DNA of 64,000 nt. Origin: a virus. Below the pieces are notes generated by a model. The model was not told where the DNA came from, made no database searches, and saw only the letters and a program-made list of their open reading frames with translations. The position numbers and the translations under genes were made by a program. The stretch spans positions 235,145 to 299,144 of the IMG/VR virus record IMGVR_UViG_3300050014_000823; one strand, given 5' to 3'. This document shows positions 51,588-60,494 of the stretch, piece by piece; position 1 is the stretch's first letter, and every line of letters begins with the position of its first letter.

Positions 51588-52145
51588 TTACTTAAAATCG
51601 CCTTTAGTTTCATTGAGAAAAGGTACAACGTCCTCTTTTACAGGGACTCCAGTTACCAATTTCCAGTATGTTTTAAACCCACCGATTGTTTTTTTAGTTT
51701 CATCGGTAACATTATTGGCAGTTTCAACTTCATAAAATCTGCGTTTTTCGCCACTCATGTTGTATTCGATGAAATCGCCACGGTTGATTTCTACTTGTAG
51801 TTCTTCCAGTTCTTTCAAATAAACACCAAAGCGTAGATTTCCCGTATCATCCCTTGTAATGCCACCTTGACCTGCACCATAATAATCCTGCTTGCCGTCT
51901 TCAACATCAACCATAACAGATATTTTAACTGGTGCCAAGAATTTCTTATCTTTGGTTTTTGCTTGACCATATAAGGCATGAACCTGTGTCTGATTAATGT
52001 TAACTCTGTGAAGTATAATAAATTGTGGGTTATCTGCTTTCAGATAATTTCTACCGTACATTATATCCAAATCAAAAGAATTCTGGGTCATAAACATCCC
52101 ATATCTGTCATTCTCAAGGTCAAGTAATTGCTTTTTCTTTTTCAT
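51588..52145 (-). CDS. Probable neck or head-tail joining protein
   Basis: A 185-residue protein (SFDLDIMYGRNYLKADNPQF, KISVMVDVEDGKQDYYGAGQ, DFIEYNMSGEKRRFYEVETA). It follows directly after the 372-residue protein in the same unit, as the gp13-gp14 pair does in T4-type phages. No strong signature; the call rests on the order. Confidence 0.45.
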   Translation of the reverse strand: MKKKKQLLDLENDRYGMFMTQNSFDLDIMYGRNYLKADNPQFIILHRVNINQTQVHALYGQAKTKDKKFLAPVKISVMVDVEDGKQDYYGAGQGGITRDDTGNLRFGVYLKELEELQVEINRGDFIEYNMSGEKRRFYEVETANNVTDETKKTIGGFKTYWKLVTGVPVKEDVVPFLNETKGDFK

Positions 52146-52148
52146 TGG

Positions 52149-53267
52149 TTAAATAGCTATAATTGGGAACATTGGTGGTTGATATCCACGTTCTCTGTTG
52201 ACATTCTCTGCAATATCTGCACGAATCTTAGTCATGTTTTCCTGGCTTAAGTATGCCAATTGTTCCATTATAATTTTTTCTGTTGCTTCTTTTAGTTCTT
52301 TACCTTCGTCAAGTAAATGTCTGTAGTCCATAGTTAACTGCTTGTCAGTTACACCAAGTTCACCACTGTAGAAACCTCTCATACCACCGATAACAATTTT
52401 CACTTTAGCCAACAATAGATTTCTTATTTGCTGATGTGCAACGTCATTCATCTTTGACCACTCAAGTATTTTGGCAGGTGGGTCTGAAGGTAATTTAATA
52501 ACATCGTTATTTTCCTCCAAACATTTATCTCTGTCGGCAGGATTCGTATCGTAATACCAATACCAAACTTTCCTACCTGCATAGTGTGTTCCCCACTGAC
52601 CAGCAATTTCATGACGGTCACCGGGAACTGGGTATAAATGCAAAATCTTTTCGCCTGATGCCAAACCTGTAATACGATAGGTTAATATTGACTGTAAAAC
52701 TCTTTGCTTCATTCTACGGTCCTGTGCAGCAAGTAATGTTGAAAAGGTCGGTTGTACATATGATGCAGGACGACCTAAATATGACCATCCAACCATGCCG
52801 GGTGACCAAGCATTCATTGCGAATGGGTCAGCAAGTCCACCGTCAATTTCTGGTGGTGTTTCCCAAAGCACTTCATTAACTTCTCTACCCGCAGGTATGA
52901 TATAGTGCTGAGTATGTCCCGAAGTTACAATAAAATCACGTTTTAGTTCCCATCCTTCTGCTGCAGGAGCATTAGTACCCAAACCTACTTGTTTAGAATA
53001 GGCATAGGTAAAACTCTCCATGTAATGGTTTGATTTATTGGTATATGCTGAGAGAAAGTCGCCTGTCTCTTTATCCATACCTTCCAATGAAATCCACTGC
53101 TGTTGAATTAACCAGCCATTTACAAGTGCGGAATAGTCCTCAACGACCATTTCAAGAAACGAAATCATCTGTTCGTCATCAAGTTCAAATGGTCTTTTTG
53201 GGTGACCCATTTCGTGTTTTATCTTAAGAAATAAATTATTTCTATCAACTGTTGTTATTAATCCCAT
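52149..53267 (-). CDS. Probable neck protein (gp13-like)
   Basis: A 372-residue protein: NNLFLKIKHEMGHPKRPFEL at the start, DEQMISFLEMVVEDYSALVN, and a helical C-terminal half (WSKMNDVAHQQIRNLLLAKV, KELKEATEKIIMEQLAYLSQ). The layout resembles T4-type neck proteins, and its position in a late unit with the next gene supports it. It has its own late promoter at 53296. Confidence 0.5.
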   Translation of the reverse strand: MGLITTVDRNNLFLKIKHEMGHPKRPFELDDEQMISFLEMVVEDYSALVNGWLIQQQWISLEGMDKETGDFLSAYTNKSNHYMESFTYAYSKQVGLGTNAPAAEGWELKRDFIVTSGHTQHYIIPAGREVNEVLWETPPEIDGGLADPFAMNAWSPGMVGWSYLGRPASYVQPTFSTLLAAQDRRMKQRVLQSILTYRITGLASGEKILHLYPVPGDRHEIAGQWGTHYAGRKVWYWYYDTNPADRDKCLEENNDVIKLPSDPPAKILEWSKMNDVAHQQIRNLLLAKVKIVIGGMRGFYSGELGVTDKQLTMDYRHLLDEGKELKEATEKIIMEQLAYLSQENMTKIRADIAENVNRERGYQPPMFPIIAI

Positions 53268-53282
53268 AATTACATATATTTG
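53252..53282 (+). promoter_or_regulatory. Bacteroidota-type promoter
   Basis: TTG (53252-53254), 20-nt spacer and TATATTTG (53275-53282), 36 nt upstream of the plus ATG at 53319. Shares the intergenic space with the minus late element at 53296. Confidence 0.68.
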
Positions 53283-53295
53283 TGGTCTGTTTCAC

Positions 53296-53303
53296 ATAAA
53301 TAC
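53296..53303 (-). promoter_or_regulatory. Late promoter element GTATTTAT
   Basis: Minus-strand AAGTATTTATGTGAAAC, 28 nt upstream of the ATG at 53267. It overlaps the leader of the plus unit, so the two promoters face away from each other across 20 bp. Confidence 0.72.
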
Positions 53304-53318
53304 TTTAATAGAACTATT

Positions 53319-53783
53319 ATGCCTACAATTGAGTACGAAATTAAATTAAATGATGAGGGTAGACCTTGTATTGATTTACCTAAAGATTATGAGCATAGAC
53401 CAGAAGACAAATTTTTCTGGATTGAAATGGCAAGATATTTCTTGCAAGTCACTCGTGGGCACATGATTGCACCACCATACGACCAAAATACAATGAACAT
53501 GATGGATGTCACAATTCCATTGCTCGGACAAATCGGTGATGAAATGGCGAGAATTGTATACCACAACATGATTGCGGCAGGTGAGGCAAACAAACTCATT
53601 GGTATGGATTGGGATATGTCAGTTCAGACAATTGCAGAGCGTGACGCAATACCTGACGTGGGAATTGTATACAATAACAGACTATATTTAAGAAAAGAAG
53701 GACTGAAAGTCTTTGTTCTTGAAGGTGGTGCGATATACGAATTAAATGGTGGTACAACAAACGAAAATTGGACAGAAATATGA
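53319..53783 (+). CDS. Unknown protein heading the helicase operon
   Basis: About 154 residues from the ATG at 53319 (PTIEYEIKLNDEGRPCIDLP, KFFWIEMARYFLQVTRGHMI, VGIVYNNRLYLRKEGLKVFV). The earlier TTG at 53280 lies in the -7 box and is rejected. No family recognised. The stop overlaps the next ATG. Confidence 0.65.
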   Translation: MPTIEYEIKLNDEGRPCIDLPKDYEHRPEDKFFWIEMARYFLQVTRGHMIAPPYDQNTMNMMDVTIPLLGQIGDEMARIVYHNMIAAGEANKLIGMDWDMSVQTIAERDAIPDVGIVYNNRLYLRKEGLKVFVLEGGAIYELNGGTTNENWTEI

Positions 53784-54025
53784 TACAAACATTAAAGTTT
53801 TCAATTGAAGTCGAAGTCGGAATTCCTGACCATGAATATGGTATGAAAATCAGAAATAGGTTTATTAAAGCATTAATTGCCGATACTCCCGAAAGAATAT
53901 CTTTCGAAGAATTGGAGAAAATACTTTGTCTTACTGGTTTACAATATTATATTCAAAGTGTAGACTTTGCGCAAAAAAGTCCAAATGACGATGAGTCAAT
54001 AACTAAATTTGTAATCAGAGGATGA
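53780..54025 (+). CDS. Small unknown protein in the helicase operon
   Basis: About 81 residues (MIQTLKFSIEVEVGIPDHEY, NRFIKALIADTPERISFEEL). The ATG overlaps the upstream stop (ATATGATA) and the stop overlaps the helicase start by 4 nt, so three genes are coupled. Confidence 0.6.
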   Translation: MIQTLKFSIEVEVGIPDHEYGMKIRNRFIKALIADTPERISFEELEKILCLTGLQYYIQSVDFAQKSPNDDESITKFVIRG

Positions 54026-55506
54026 GTTTTAAACCTACCGATGAACAGGAAAGGATATTTCTTTTCATAAAGAAACGTCCTGAGAACGTATTAATTAAGG
54101 CATTTGCTGGTTGTGGTAAAACTTCAACCGTTGTCGAAGCAGTTAAATTACTGCCACCCGATAAGTCTATTACCTTCTTGGCTTTCAACAAGCATATCCA
54201 AGAGGAACTGAAAACAAAGTTGCCGGAGCATGTAAGATGCTATACTACCTATGGTTTGGGAACTTCCGCAATTAAGAGGAAGTATGGTGACAAAATAACT
54301 TTCGATGAGTTCAAGGCAGATAAAATCATATTGAAAAAATCGAAAAATTGGGGATTGGAAGATGAGTTTAAAAGCCAGGAAAAACTTGACTATTATCTTA
54401 ACTCAATTAAAAAACTTGCGAACCTCTGCAGACTTACTTTAACAGTTAAGCCGGAATACATTCCGTATATAGCTGACCGATACGAAATAAATAATCTGAG
54501 CAAACCTCAAGATATCAAGAGGGTATTGAAAGTACTCGATGAAATGTCAACCAATAGGGAAACCTTTGATTTTACGGACATGGTTTACTTACCTGCAATA
54601 GATAATGGTATCTGGATGTTCCCGCAGGATTACGTATTTGTAGACGAAATCCAAGACGTTAATCGTTGTCAGATTCGTATGATTGAGAAAGTCTTAAAAC
54701 GTGACAGAAAAACAGGCAAACTTTTGGGTAGGTTAATTTGTGTTGGTGACTTTTATCAAGGTATCTATGGTTTTAATGCAGCCGATGAGAAGTCTTTCGA
54801 ATGGTTCGAAAAGTTTCCGAACACCAAAACTCTACCACTTTCATATTCCTTCCGTTGTGCTAAGAATATTATTACCGAAGCAAACCGACTTGTTCCGGAA
54901 ATTAAGGCACTTCCCGAAGCACCCGATGGTATTGTCCGGGAAGGACATGTGCTTGAAGAAGCAGAAAGCGGTGACTTTGTACTCTGCAGGACCACAATGC
55001 CGTTAGTTAAATTATTCTTTGAGTTCTTGGTTCAACACAAAAAAGCAATTGTTAAAGGTTCTGATATTGGTGTACATCTTAAGGAGTTAATCGGCACAAT
55101 TAAAACACTTAGCGAATTAAAAACTTTCTGGGAACAGGAACTTGATAATTTTAAAGCCGACTTGAAAAGCAAAGGTGTGCTGAATCCCGAAGAACACTCA
55201 GGGTTTGTTGCACTTGCCGACAAGGTTTTGACATTAGTATTTCTTGCCAAACTTTCAACAGATATTCCCGACTTAAAATCAAAGATTGAAACCATATTTA
55301 CCGACAAAATACAGGGTATTTGTCTTAGCACTGTGCATAAAGCTAAAGGATTAGAGGCGAACCGAGTATTTATAGTACGTCCGGACCTATTACCAATGAA
55401 AGCCGTAAAGGGTTGGCAACAGATTCAAGAGACAAATTTGGAGTATGTGGCAATAACAAGAGCAAAAACCGAACTTATATATGACAATGAATGGTCTGAT
55501 GAATAG
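54022..55506 (+). CDS. UvrD/Dda-type SF1 helicase
   Basis: A 494-residue SF1 helicase: Walker A AFAGCGKT at 27-34, FLAFNKHIQEEL (motif Ia), VFVDEIQDVN (II, near 208), ICVGDFYQGIYGF (III), YSFRCAKNI (IV), STVHKAKGLEANRVFIV (V) and YVAITRAKTELIY (VI). It unwinds DNA during replication or recombination. Length is close to Dda (439) and below UvrD (720). It is followed by two small genes with overlapping starts. Confidence 0.92.
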   Translation: MSFKPTDEQERIFLFIKKRPENVLIKAFAGCGKTSTVVEAVKLLPPDKSITFLAFNKHIQEELKTKLPEHVRCYTTYGLGTSAIKRKYGDKITFDEFKADKIILKKSKNWGLEDEFKSQEKLDYYLNSIKKLANLCRLTLTVKPEYIPYIADRYEINNLSKPQDIKRVLKVLDEMSTNRETFDFTDMVYLPAIDNGIWMFPQDYVFVDEIQDVNRCQIRMIEKVLKRDRKTGKLLGRLICVGDFYQGIYGFNAADEKSFEWFEKFPNTKTLPLSYSFRCAKNIITEANRLVPEIKALPEAPDGIVREGHVLEEAESGDFVLCRTTMPLVKLFFEFLVQHKKAIVKGSDIGVHLKELIGTIKTLSELKTFWEQELDNFKADLKSKGVLNPEEHSGFVALADKVLTLVFLAKLSTDIPDLKSKIETIFTDKIQGICLSTVHKAKGLEANRVFIVRPDLLPMKAVKGWQQIQETNLEYVAITRAKTELIYDNEWSDE

Positions 55507-55720
55507 AAAACACGTCAAAATCACAGTCAACTTACCAAAAGGTTGTGATGACGTAATTGGCACAGCCGTCAAAGACGGTGAAGATGTCGTAGGTAAAGTC
55601 ATTGAATATGACAAAGAAACTGGTAAGGCAACAATGAAATTAAAAGCTGCAACATGGAAAAAAATTGCAGGTAACACAGGATTACCAAAAAATTTATACA
55701 GCGAACAAAAGAAGAATTAG
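55499..55720 (+). CDS. Small unknown protein
   Basis: About 73 residues (MNRKHVKITVNLPKGCDDVI, GEDVVGKVIEYDKETGKATM). The ATG overlaps the helicase stop (ATGAATAG). The GKVIEYDKETGKATM segment is a small beta motif seen in phage proteins of unknown role. Confidence 0.6.
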   Translation: MNRKHVKITVNLPKGCDDVIGTAVKDGEDVVGKVIEYDKETGKATMKLKAATWKKIAGNTGLPKNLYSEQKKN

Positions 55721-55721
55721 T

Positions 55722-56087
55722 ATGTTACATGAAATGGAATGGCAAGTAAAAATTGAGGGACAATCAAAGCAAAGGATTTTGGTTACCTTCGACCCACAGG
55801 GAGAATTAATAATTTTCAAAGGTCAGTACTCGATTAAAAACAATTGGGTTGACTTTAGCACAGACACTTATCCAATGGACATTACGTTGGAAGGTATACA
55901 GGCAAAAATAATTAAGGTGTATAATCAGATGAATGACAGACTTAAAGTCTATGATGACCTTAATAAAAGTTTCGCCTTGATTAAAAATGTGGAAATACGA
56001 AACGGAGAATTGGCAGGTACTATAGTAGTTACCGACAATTCCATTTATGGAAGTCCCGTAGAAGACAGGGGAAGAGATAACGTTTAG
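55722..56087 (+). CDS. Unknown protein, last gene of the helicase operon
   Basis: About 121 residues (MLHEMEWQVKIEGQSKQRIL, DMDITLEGIQ-like centre, DLNKSFALIKNVEIRNGELA). It starts 1 nt after the previous stop. A longer in-frame start upstream overlaps the previous gene and is less likely. It converges with the minus gene 56084-56473, overlapping by 4 nt. Confidence 0.6.
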   Translation: MLHEMEWQVKIEGQSKQRILVTFDPQGELIIFKGQYSIKNNWVDFSTDTYPMDITLEGIQAKIIKVYNQMNDRLKVYDDLNKSFALIKNVEIRNGELAGTIVVTDNSIYGSPVEDRGRDNV

Positions 56088-56473
56088 TGTCCACCTGCAT
56101 TTGATGCAGTGTTTTGACCATTTATGTTGGTATTTAATGAAGTACCACCGTTCCTATTATTACTGCTACTAAACTGACCACCACTATTATTTACAGGTGG
56201 AGTAGTTGCTCTTTCTCTAACAAGTGCTTCGACAGTACCGTTTAATGTACCAATGGATGTATTGATTTTAATGAGTTCTTGTGAAGTTGCCGCATTTTGG
56301 TCATTTTGTGCTTTAAACATTTCACTATAGTGTGATTCTGTGGCATTAACTTTAGGTACTACAACAAGTTGATAGAACCCATAGAATAACCCCAATAATG
56401 CAAATATTAACGCAAAAAAACTTTTTACAGTAAAAACAATTTGCGTACTTCCGCTAATTTGATTGAGTCCCAT
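56084..56473 (-). CDS. Membrane-anchored coiled-coil protein with polar tail
   Basis: About 129 residues from the ATG at 56473, or 166 from an earlier ATG at 56584 that overlaps the upstream gene by 71 nt. One membrane segment (SFFALIFALLGLFYGFYQLV) is followed by a coiled coil (QELIKINTSIGTLNGTVEAL) and an Asn/Gly/Ser tail (NNSGGQFSSSNNRNGGTS). The layout could suit a spanin-like or virion membrane factor; this is unproven. Confidence 0.55.
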   Translation of the reverse strand: MGLNQISGSTQIVFTVKSFFALIFALLGLFYGFYQLVVVPKVNATESHYSEMFKAQNDQNAATSQELIKINTSIGTLNGTVEALVRERATTPPVNNSGGQFSSSNNRNGGTSLNTNINGQNTASNAGGH

Positions 56474-56513
56474 CAGTTTAAATTTCTTATTTCCTAATTT
56501 ATTTTTTAACCAC

Positions 56514-56972
56514 TTATTTATCTCTGTAATACAGAGAACTTTTCCAAGTGATTTTAATATTAATTGTATCCAAGTCACTATCATATCTGTATACTACTGT
56601 TGGCGTTGTTCCAATTATTACTGCAAATCCGTTTGGTGATTGTTCACGTGTAATTTCCAAACTATCTATAAATATTTTTGCACCGCTTATCCAAGTTTTA
56701 ACCGCTTGACCATTGTACTTTGAATTGCTTTGTAACACCAATTCATATCTGTATTTGGGTAAGACATTAACCTGTTTCTGAATAGTAGTCTGATTTATAG
56801 ACATTACATTCAGTTGTTTTGTAACATATGATGAAATACTTATTTTATTTGCTTGTGATGTTTCTCTATCCCAAGTTCCTAAATCTTCTACCTTACTTTT
56901 TTTGACATAATCTTGTGCATTTAATGCAATAAATCCAAACAATAGTACGGCAATAATTAAAATTTTTTTCAT
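56514..56972 (-). CDS. Secreted protein with signal peptide
   Basis: A 152-residue protein. Residues 1-19 are a signal peptide (KKILIIAVLLFGFIALNAQ), with AQD at the likely cleavage site as in Bacteroidota secreted proteins. The mature part is beta-rich (SISSYVTKQLNVMSINQTTI, GFAVIIGTTPTVVYRYDSD). It is read from the late element at 56991, right after the major capsid terminator. Possible roles are lysis, host surface change or virion-associated export. Confidence 0.7.
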   Translation of the reverse strand: MKKILIIAVLLFGFIALNAQDYVKKSKVEDLGTWDRETSQANKISISSYVTKQLNVMSINQTTIQKQVNVLPKYRYELVLQSNSKYNGQAVKTWISGAKIFIDSLEITREQSPNGFAVIIGTTPTVVYRYDSDLDTINIKITWKSSLYYRDK

Positions 56973-56990
56973 TATATAAACATTACGACT

Positions 56991-56998
56991 ATAAATAC
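56991..56998 (-). promoter_or_regulatory. Late promoter element GTATTTAT
   Basis: Minus-strand AAGTATTTATAGTCGTAATG, 18 nt upstream of the ATG at 56972. Confidence 0.72.
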
Positions 56999-57011
56999 TT
57001 TTATAAAAAGA

Positions 57012-57037
57012 AAAAGGGTGTCAATTGACACCCTTTT
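57012..57037 (-). terminator. Hairpin terminator after the major capsid gene
   Basis: A perfect 26-bp palindrome with GGGTGTC in the stem, followed on the minus strand by TTTCTTTTT. It is the end of the capsid transcript (stop at 57058). Confidence 0.85.
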
Positions 57038-57057
57038 CTATATTGGTTGTTTTAAGA

Positions 57058-58731
57058 TTACCTTAAGTCACCGATTCCGAAGGTTGTTAAACCATCGCAG
57101 TAGATTCTACCGTAGTAACGGTTAAGTACCATTTTCTTTGCATAACGAGTCATGATACCACGGATTGGTGTGAAATCAAATGGGTTATACATTACAGGGG
57201 TTAACTGCATTGGTACGTAAGGAGCGTAGATGTAACCTGTTTCCAAGATACTTGTTCCTTTATGTCCGATAAGCACTGTGTTAGCAGGTGAATAAGGGTC
57301 ACGATATACAAGATAACGTCCGCTAAGTGTACCGATTTTCTCAATACCCATGTTGTACTTGTCCTGTTCTGGAGAAGCGTTAGATACATGGAAATATTCA
57401 AGGTCATCGAATACTGCAGATACCTCAGGAGATACTACAATCCATGATGCGCCACCACGAAGGGTTGCTTTGTGAATCTGTGCAGAAATCTGGTTAATTT
57501 TCGTAACCAAAGTCTGGTTCCAGTCCTTCTGTGTACCCATGTAAGCAGTTGTCTGTCTACGGATACCGTTGTAGTCCCATCTTGATGTCCAAGCAGCACC
57601 ACGTCTCAAATCACGAAGGATTTCACGGTCAATTTCAGCAGCCATTTGCTCAGAAAGCAATGCTGTTAATTCAGCTTCAGCGTCAATGTTTTGGAAAGCA
57701 CTAACGTCCTGTGCAAGTTCTGGAGTCCACTGTGCACGCATTTTTCTTGTCTCAACTGATACAGTTACCTGGTCAAGTTGGAAAGTTACTTCAGCCATAC
57801 GGCTATCTTCTTCCATATCAGAGTAAACTCTGTATTCGAATGAGAAAGCAGGTGTGCCTGTTGATGCGCTTAATGCCTGGTAACCATCAGTTCCAGCGTA
57901 GGTTAAGTCAACAAGTAAGGTCATGTTACCAAGTTTGTCAACCATTGCCTGTCCGTATTTCTGAACTTTTACGTTGAAAGGAATAGATGTACCTGCAAGA
58001 AGACTTTCACTTACGAAAGGAGCAGGAGCAGTAAAGTTAGCACTTGATTTGATTTTCAAACCAGCTAAGAAAGATTCAGTGTCCATTGGAACGCCCGTAG
58101 GTCCAACTAACTTACCTTCGAAGGTTGTACTGAAACCACCAACTACTACTGTAAGATATTTTGTTCCAGGTGCGTAAGGGAATGGAAGTGAAGTAGCACC
58201 AGTTACAACGGTGATTTCACCTTTGCTTCTGTCAAATAATGATGCACCTTCTTCAGCGTATTCAGTTGCATAGAAAGCATCGTATAATGAACGGCTTTCG
58301 AACTGAGTTCTTGCTGATAATACTGTGGTTGCTGCGTTAGCATATGCACCATCAGGTGAAGTGTTAGCGAACTGAGCTGCGTTAACTTGAACTCTCTCAG
58401 ATGCTTTAGGGTTGATGTAGTACAATTTACCGATAGGTAAGTTAAGTGCTTGTACAGACACGATGTCGTTTGCTAAAAGTTTAGCGAACACTCTACGGAT
58501 AACCGGGAATGCAACGGTTTCAAACTGACCACTGTTATATGATTCAGTTGACTCGTTAATCATGTGTGATAACTGGTTTTCGAAAAGCTGTGCGCAGTTC
58601 TCTTTTACGTTACCTTCAAGACCTTCAAGAAGTCCGATTTTTTCCCAACGATTCGTTGTTATTTCTCTTTGTTCACGGAGTTGTTTCAAACCAATGTTGC
58701 CAACTTCCGCACTTTCTAATAAAAATCCCAT
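57058..58731 (-). CDS. Major capsid protein (gp23-like)
   Basis: A 557-residue protein of the T4 gp23 type. FPVIRRVFAKLLANDIVSVQ, YATEYAEEGASLFDRSKG, REILRDLRRGAAWTSRWDYN, PEVSAVFDDLEYF and the C-terminal PFDFTPIRGIMTRYAKKMVL are matching segments. Residues 34-37 read LLEG, a likely prohead protease site (I/L-x-E) that would give a mature start at 37, similar to the propeptide of T4. No late element directly precedes it; it is co-transcribed with the scaffold gene 20 nt upstream. Confidence 0.9.
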   Translation of the reverse strand: MGFLLESAEVGNIGLKQLREQREITTNRWEKIGLLEGLEGNVKENCAQLFENQLSHMINESTESYNSGQFETVAFPVIRRVFAKLLANDIVSVQALNLPIGKLYYINPKASERVQVNAAQFANTSPDGAYANAATTVLSARTQFESRSLYDAFYATEYAEEGASLFDRSKGEITVVTGATSLPFPYAPGTKYLTVVVGGFSTTFEGKLVGPTGVPMDTESFLAGLKIKSSANFTAPAPFVSESLLAGTSIPFNVKVQKYGQAMVDKLGNMTLLVDLTYAGTDGYQALSASTGTPAFSFEYRVYSDMEEDSRMAEVTFQLDQVTVSVETRKMRAQWTPELAQDVSAFQNIDAEAELTALLSEQMAAEIDREILRDLRRGAAWTSRWDYNGIRRQTTAYMGTQKDWNQTLVTKINQISAQIHKATLRGGASWIVVSPEVSAVFDDLEYFHVSNASPEQDKYNMGIEKIGTLSGRYLVYRDPYSPANTVLIGHKGTSILETGYIYAPYVPMQLTPVMYNPFDFTPIRGIMTRYAKKMVLNRYYGRIYCDGLTTFGIGDLR

Positions 58732-58751
58732 TTTGTATGATTTTTTTTATG

Positions 58752-60359
58752 TTATTGAATTATTTTTTTGTCTCTTCTTTCGACATACTCAATCAGTTTT
58801 TTCATTTTATTGATGTGTTTGTCGTCTTTGTAAGCGGTTACCTCATCAAGTTGTTGCTTAGAAGAAGGCTGTATAGAGACACTTGCCTTTGCTTCTACGC
58901 TCTCAGTTAGAGTTTTCTTACCTTCCTTCATTTCTGTAAGGAAGTTTTTGTACACCTTCTGTGATGAAGCGATACTATCAACCTTTTTAAATTCGTTGAT
59001 AATCTTTATTTTATCATCTTGTGTCAAGGCGAGTTCTTCGTTAACCAACAGATTGTTGACGTGAGCCAAGTTGGTGTTGAATACTGCCATTTCTTTCAAT
59101 TGATTGCGATACTTGTCAAGTGCAATTTTGTAATTTTCAAGTAATTTGGTAACACTCTGTTTGTACTCCTTAGTTTCATTCAACTTTTTAGTGAGAATTT
59201 TGTTCTCTTTGATTAAACCACCTAATTTCTTAGCTGATTCATCCTGTTGACGGAATCTTCCGTGAGTTCCTTCGTGGTCACCTAATTTACCGGGTGTGAT
59301 TGTACCTGCAGAATAAGAAATTTGCATAGTTTCATCAACTGGTGCTTCTGAACCTGCTGAACCCAATACGTCTTGTACGTCTTGGTCGGTAATAGTTGGC
59401 TCTTCGTCAATCATTGGCTGAGTAGGTCCACCCGGATGAATGCGGTTTGCACCTTGTCCACCGTTGTTTTTTTGTTCGCCTAATTCGTCAATCATTGGGT
59501 GAGTAGGTCCACCAGCGTTGACTTGGTTTGCACCTTGTCCACCGTTGTTTTTCTGCTCTCCAAGACCACCGAGATTATTAATCATTTCATCAAGTTGTTC
59601 TCTCATTTTTACAAGTTGGTCCACCGGACTGCCTGTAGTTGTTGCAGCTTGTACTCCGTTTAATTCCTCACCAAGTCCCTGCATCTGAGAAATTTCTTCC
59701 TCGATTTGTTCCATTGTGAGAACGTCATCGTTTCCACCTGCATTACCCAAAGCATTGTCCACACTCTGTGTATCAAGTTCTGTTATGTCGAATTCTTCTG
59801 TTAAATTTGGCATTGGTTTACCTGAAGTTGGTCCTTTGATTTTTTCTTTAAAAGCAACACCCTTTTCGAGTTCACCTTTACCCTGATTTGGAGTTTTAGC
59901 TTCCACATCAGCTACGAAATCTTTTTCACGTTCTTCTTCAAGCATGTCCTTTCCTTTAGCTTTCGCTTTTTCTTTGAAAGGTTCACCCTTACCAACAGTA
60001 TCAGTGATTTTTACATCTTCTGCTACTTTCTGAATTCCTTTTGGTTTTTCACCGAAAGGCTTGCTGCTACCAGCTTCTTCTTTTACGACCTTTTTGGTCT
60101 CTTTTTCTTGATTCTTCATATCAGATTCTTTGTTTGATTCAGTTTCATCTGATTCCTCAGATTCTTTGTCATTATCCAATATTTTATAGGACTCTTTTAC
60201 TGACTTTTTATTTTTAGTTATTTCTTCTTTTAATAAGTTGTTAAATTCCTTTGGGAATTCTTCTGCCAATCTTTTTTTAGCATTAGCATCTGCAGCTTCT
60301 TGGATTGAGTTATAATCCACTAAGGCTTCTTTGAGAATAGATTTGCTTTCGTTTGCCAT
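58752..60359 (-). CDS. Prohead scaffold/core protein
   Basis: About 535 residues from the ATG at 60359; the late element at 60395 lies inside the longer frame and fixes this start. The protein is acidic, Lys/Glu-rich and largely disordered (VKESYKILDNDKESEESDET), with a tandem 27-residue repeat in the middle and a coiled-coil C-terminal third (LGGLIKENKILTKKLNETKE). This matches T4 gp22-type scaffolds, which are digested by the prohead protease. It sits between protease and capsid genes, the T4 gene order. Confidence 0.78.
   Translation of the reverse strand: MANESKSILKEALVDYNSIQEAADANAKKRLAEEFPKEFNNLLKEEITKNKKSVKESYKILDNDKESEESDETESNKESDMKNQEKETKKVVKEEAGSSKPFGEKPKGIQKVAEDVKITDTVGKGEPFKEKAKAKGKDMLEEEREKDFVADVEAKTPNQGKGELEKGVAFKEKIKGPTSGKPMPNLTEEFDITELDTQSVDNALGNAGGNDDVLTMEQIEEEISQMQGLGEELNGVQAATTTGSPVDQLVKMREQLDEMINNLGGLGEQKNNGGQGANQVNAGGPTHPMIDELGEQKNNGGQGANRIHPGGPTQPMIDEEPTITDQDVQDVLGSAGSEAPVDETMQISYSAGTITPGKLGDHEGTHGRFRQQDESAKKLGGLIKENKILTKKLNETKEYKQSVTKLLENYKIALDKYRNQLKEMAVFNTNLAHVNNLLVNEELALTQDDKIKIINEFKKVDSIASSQKVYKNFLTEMKEGKKTLTESVEAKASVSIQPSSKQQLDEVTAYKDDKHINKMKKLIEYVERRDKKIIQ
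59403..59564 (-). repeat. Tandem 81-bp repeat in the scaffold gene
   Basis: Two adjacent copies (59403-59483 and 59484-59564) encode LGEQKNNGGQGAN, two variable pairs, then GGPT and PMIDE. They differ by a few residues (QVNA/RIHP, H/Q), so duplication is recent. They may widen the spacer of the scaffold. Confidence 0.85.
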
Positions 60360-60394
60360 ATCTTTATTGTCGTGACTAATACTATAATTTTTAT

Positions 60395-60402
60395 ATAAAT
60401 AC
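60395..60402 (-). promoter_or_regulatory. Late promoter element GTATTTAT
   Basis: Minus-strand CGTATTTATATAAAAATTATAG, 35 nt upstream of the ATG at 60359. It fixes the scaffold start and drives scaffold and capsid genes. Confidence 0.72.
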
Positions 60403-60494
60403 GTAATTTTTATCAAAAAGTATTATTTTTAATGATTTCGCCTTTAATTTTCTTGCTTATCAGAAAAATTATACTATATTATGCGCCCAAATAT

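Noticed and set aside
53280-53318. TTG start at 53280 for the gene ending at 53783
   Set aside because: It lies inside the TATATTTG promoter box; the ATG at 53319 fits better.
56084-56972. Classical Rz/Rz1 spanin pair
   Set aside because: The secreted partner has no lipobox Cys and the genes do not overlap in the usual nested way.
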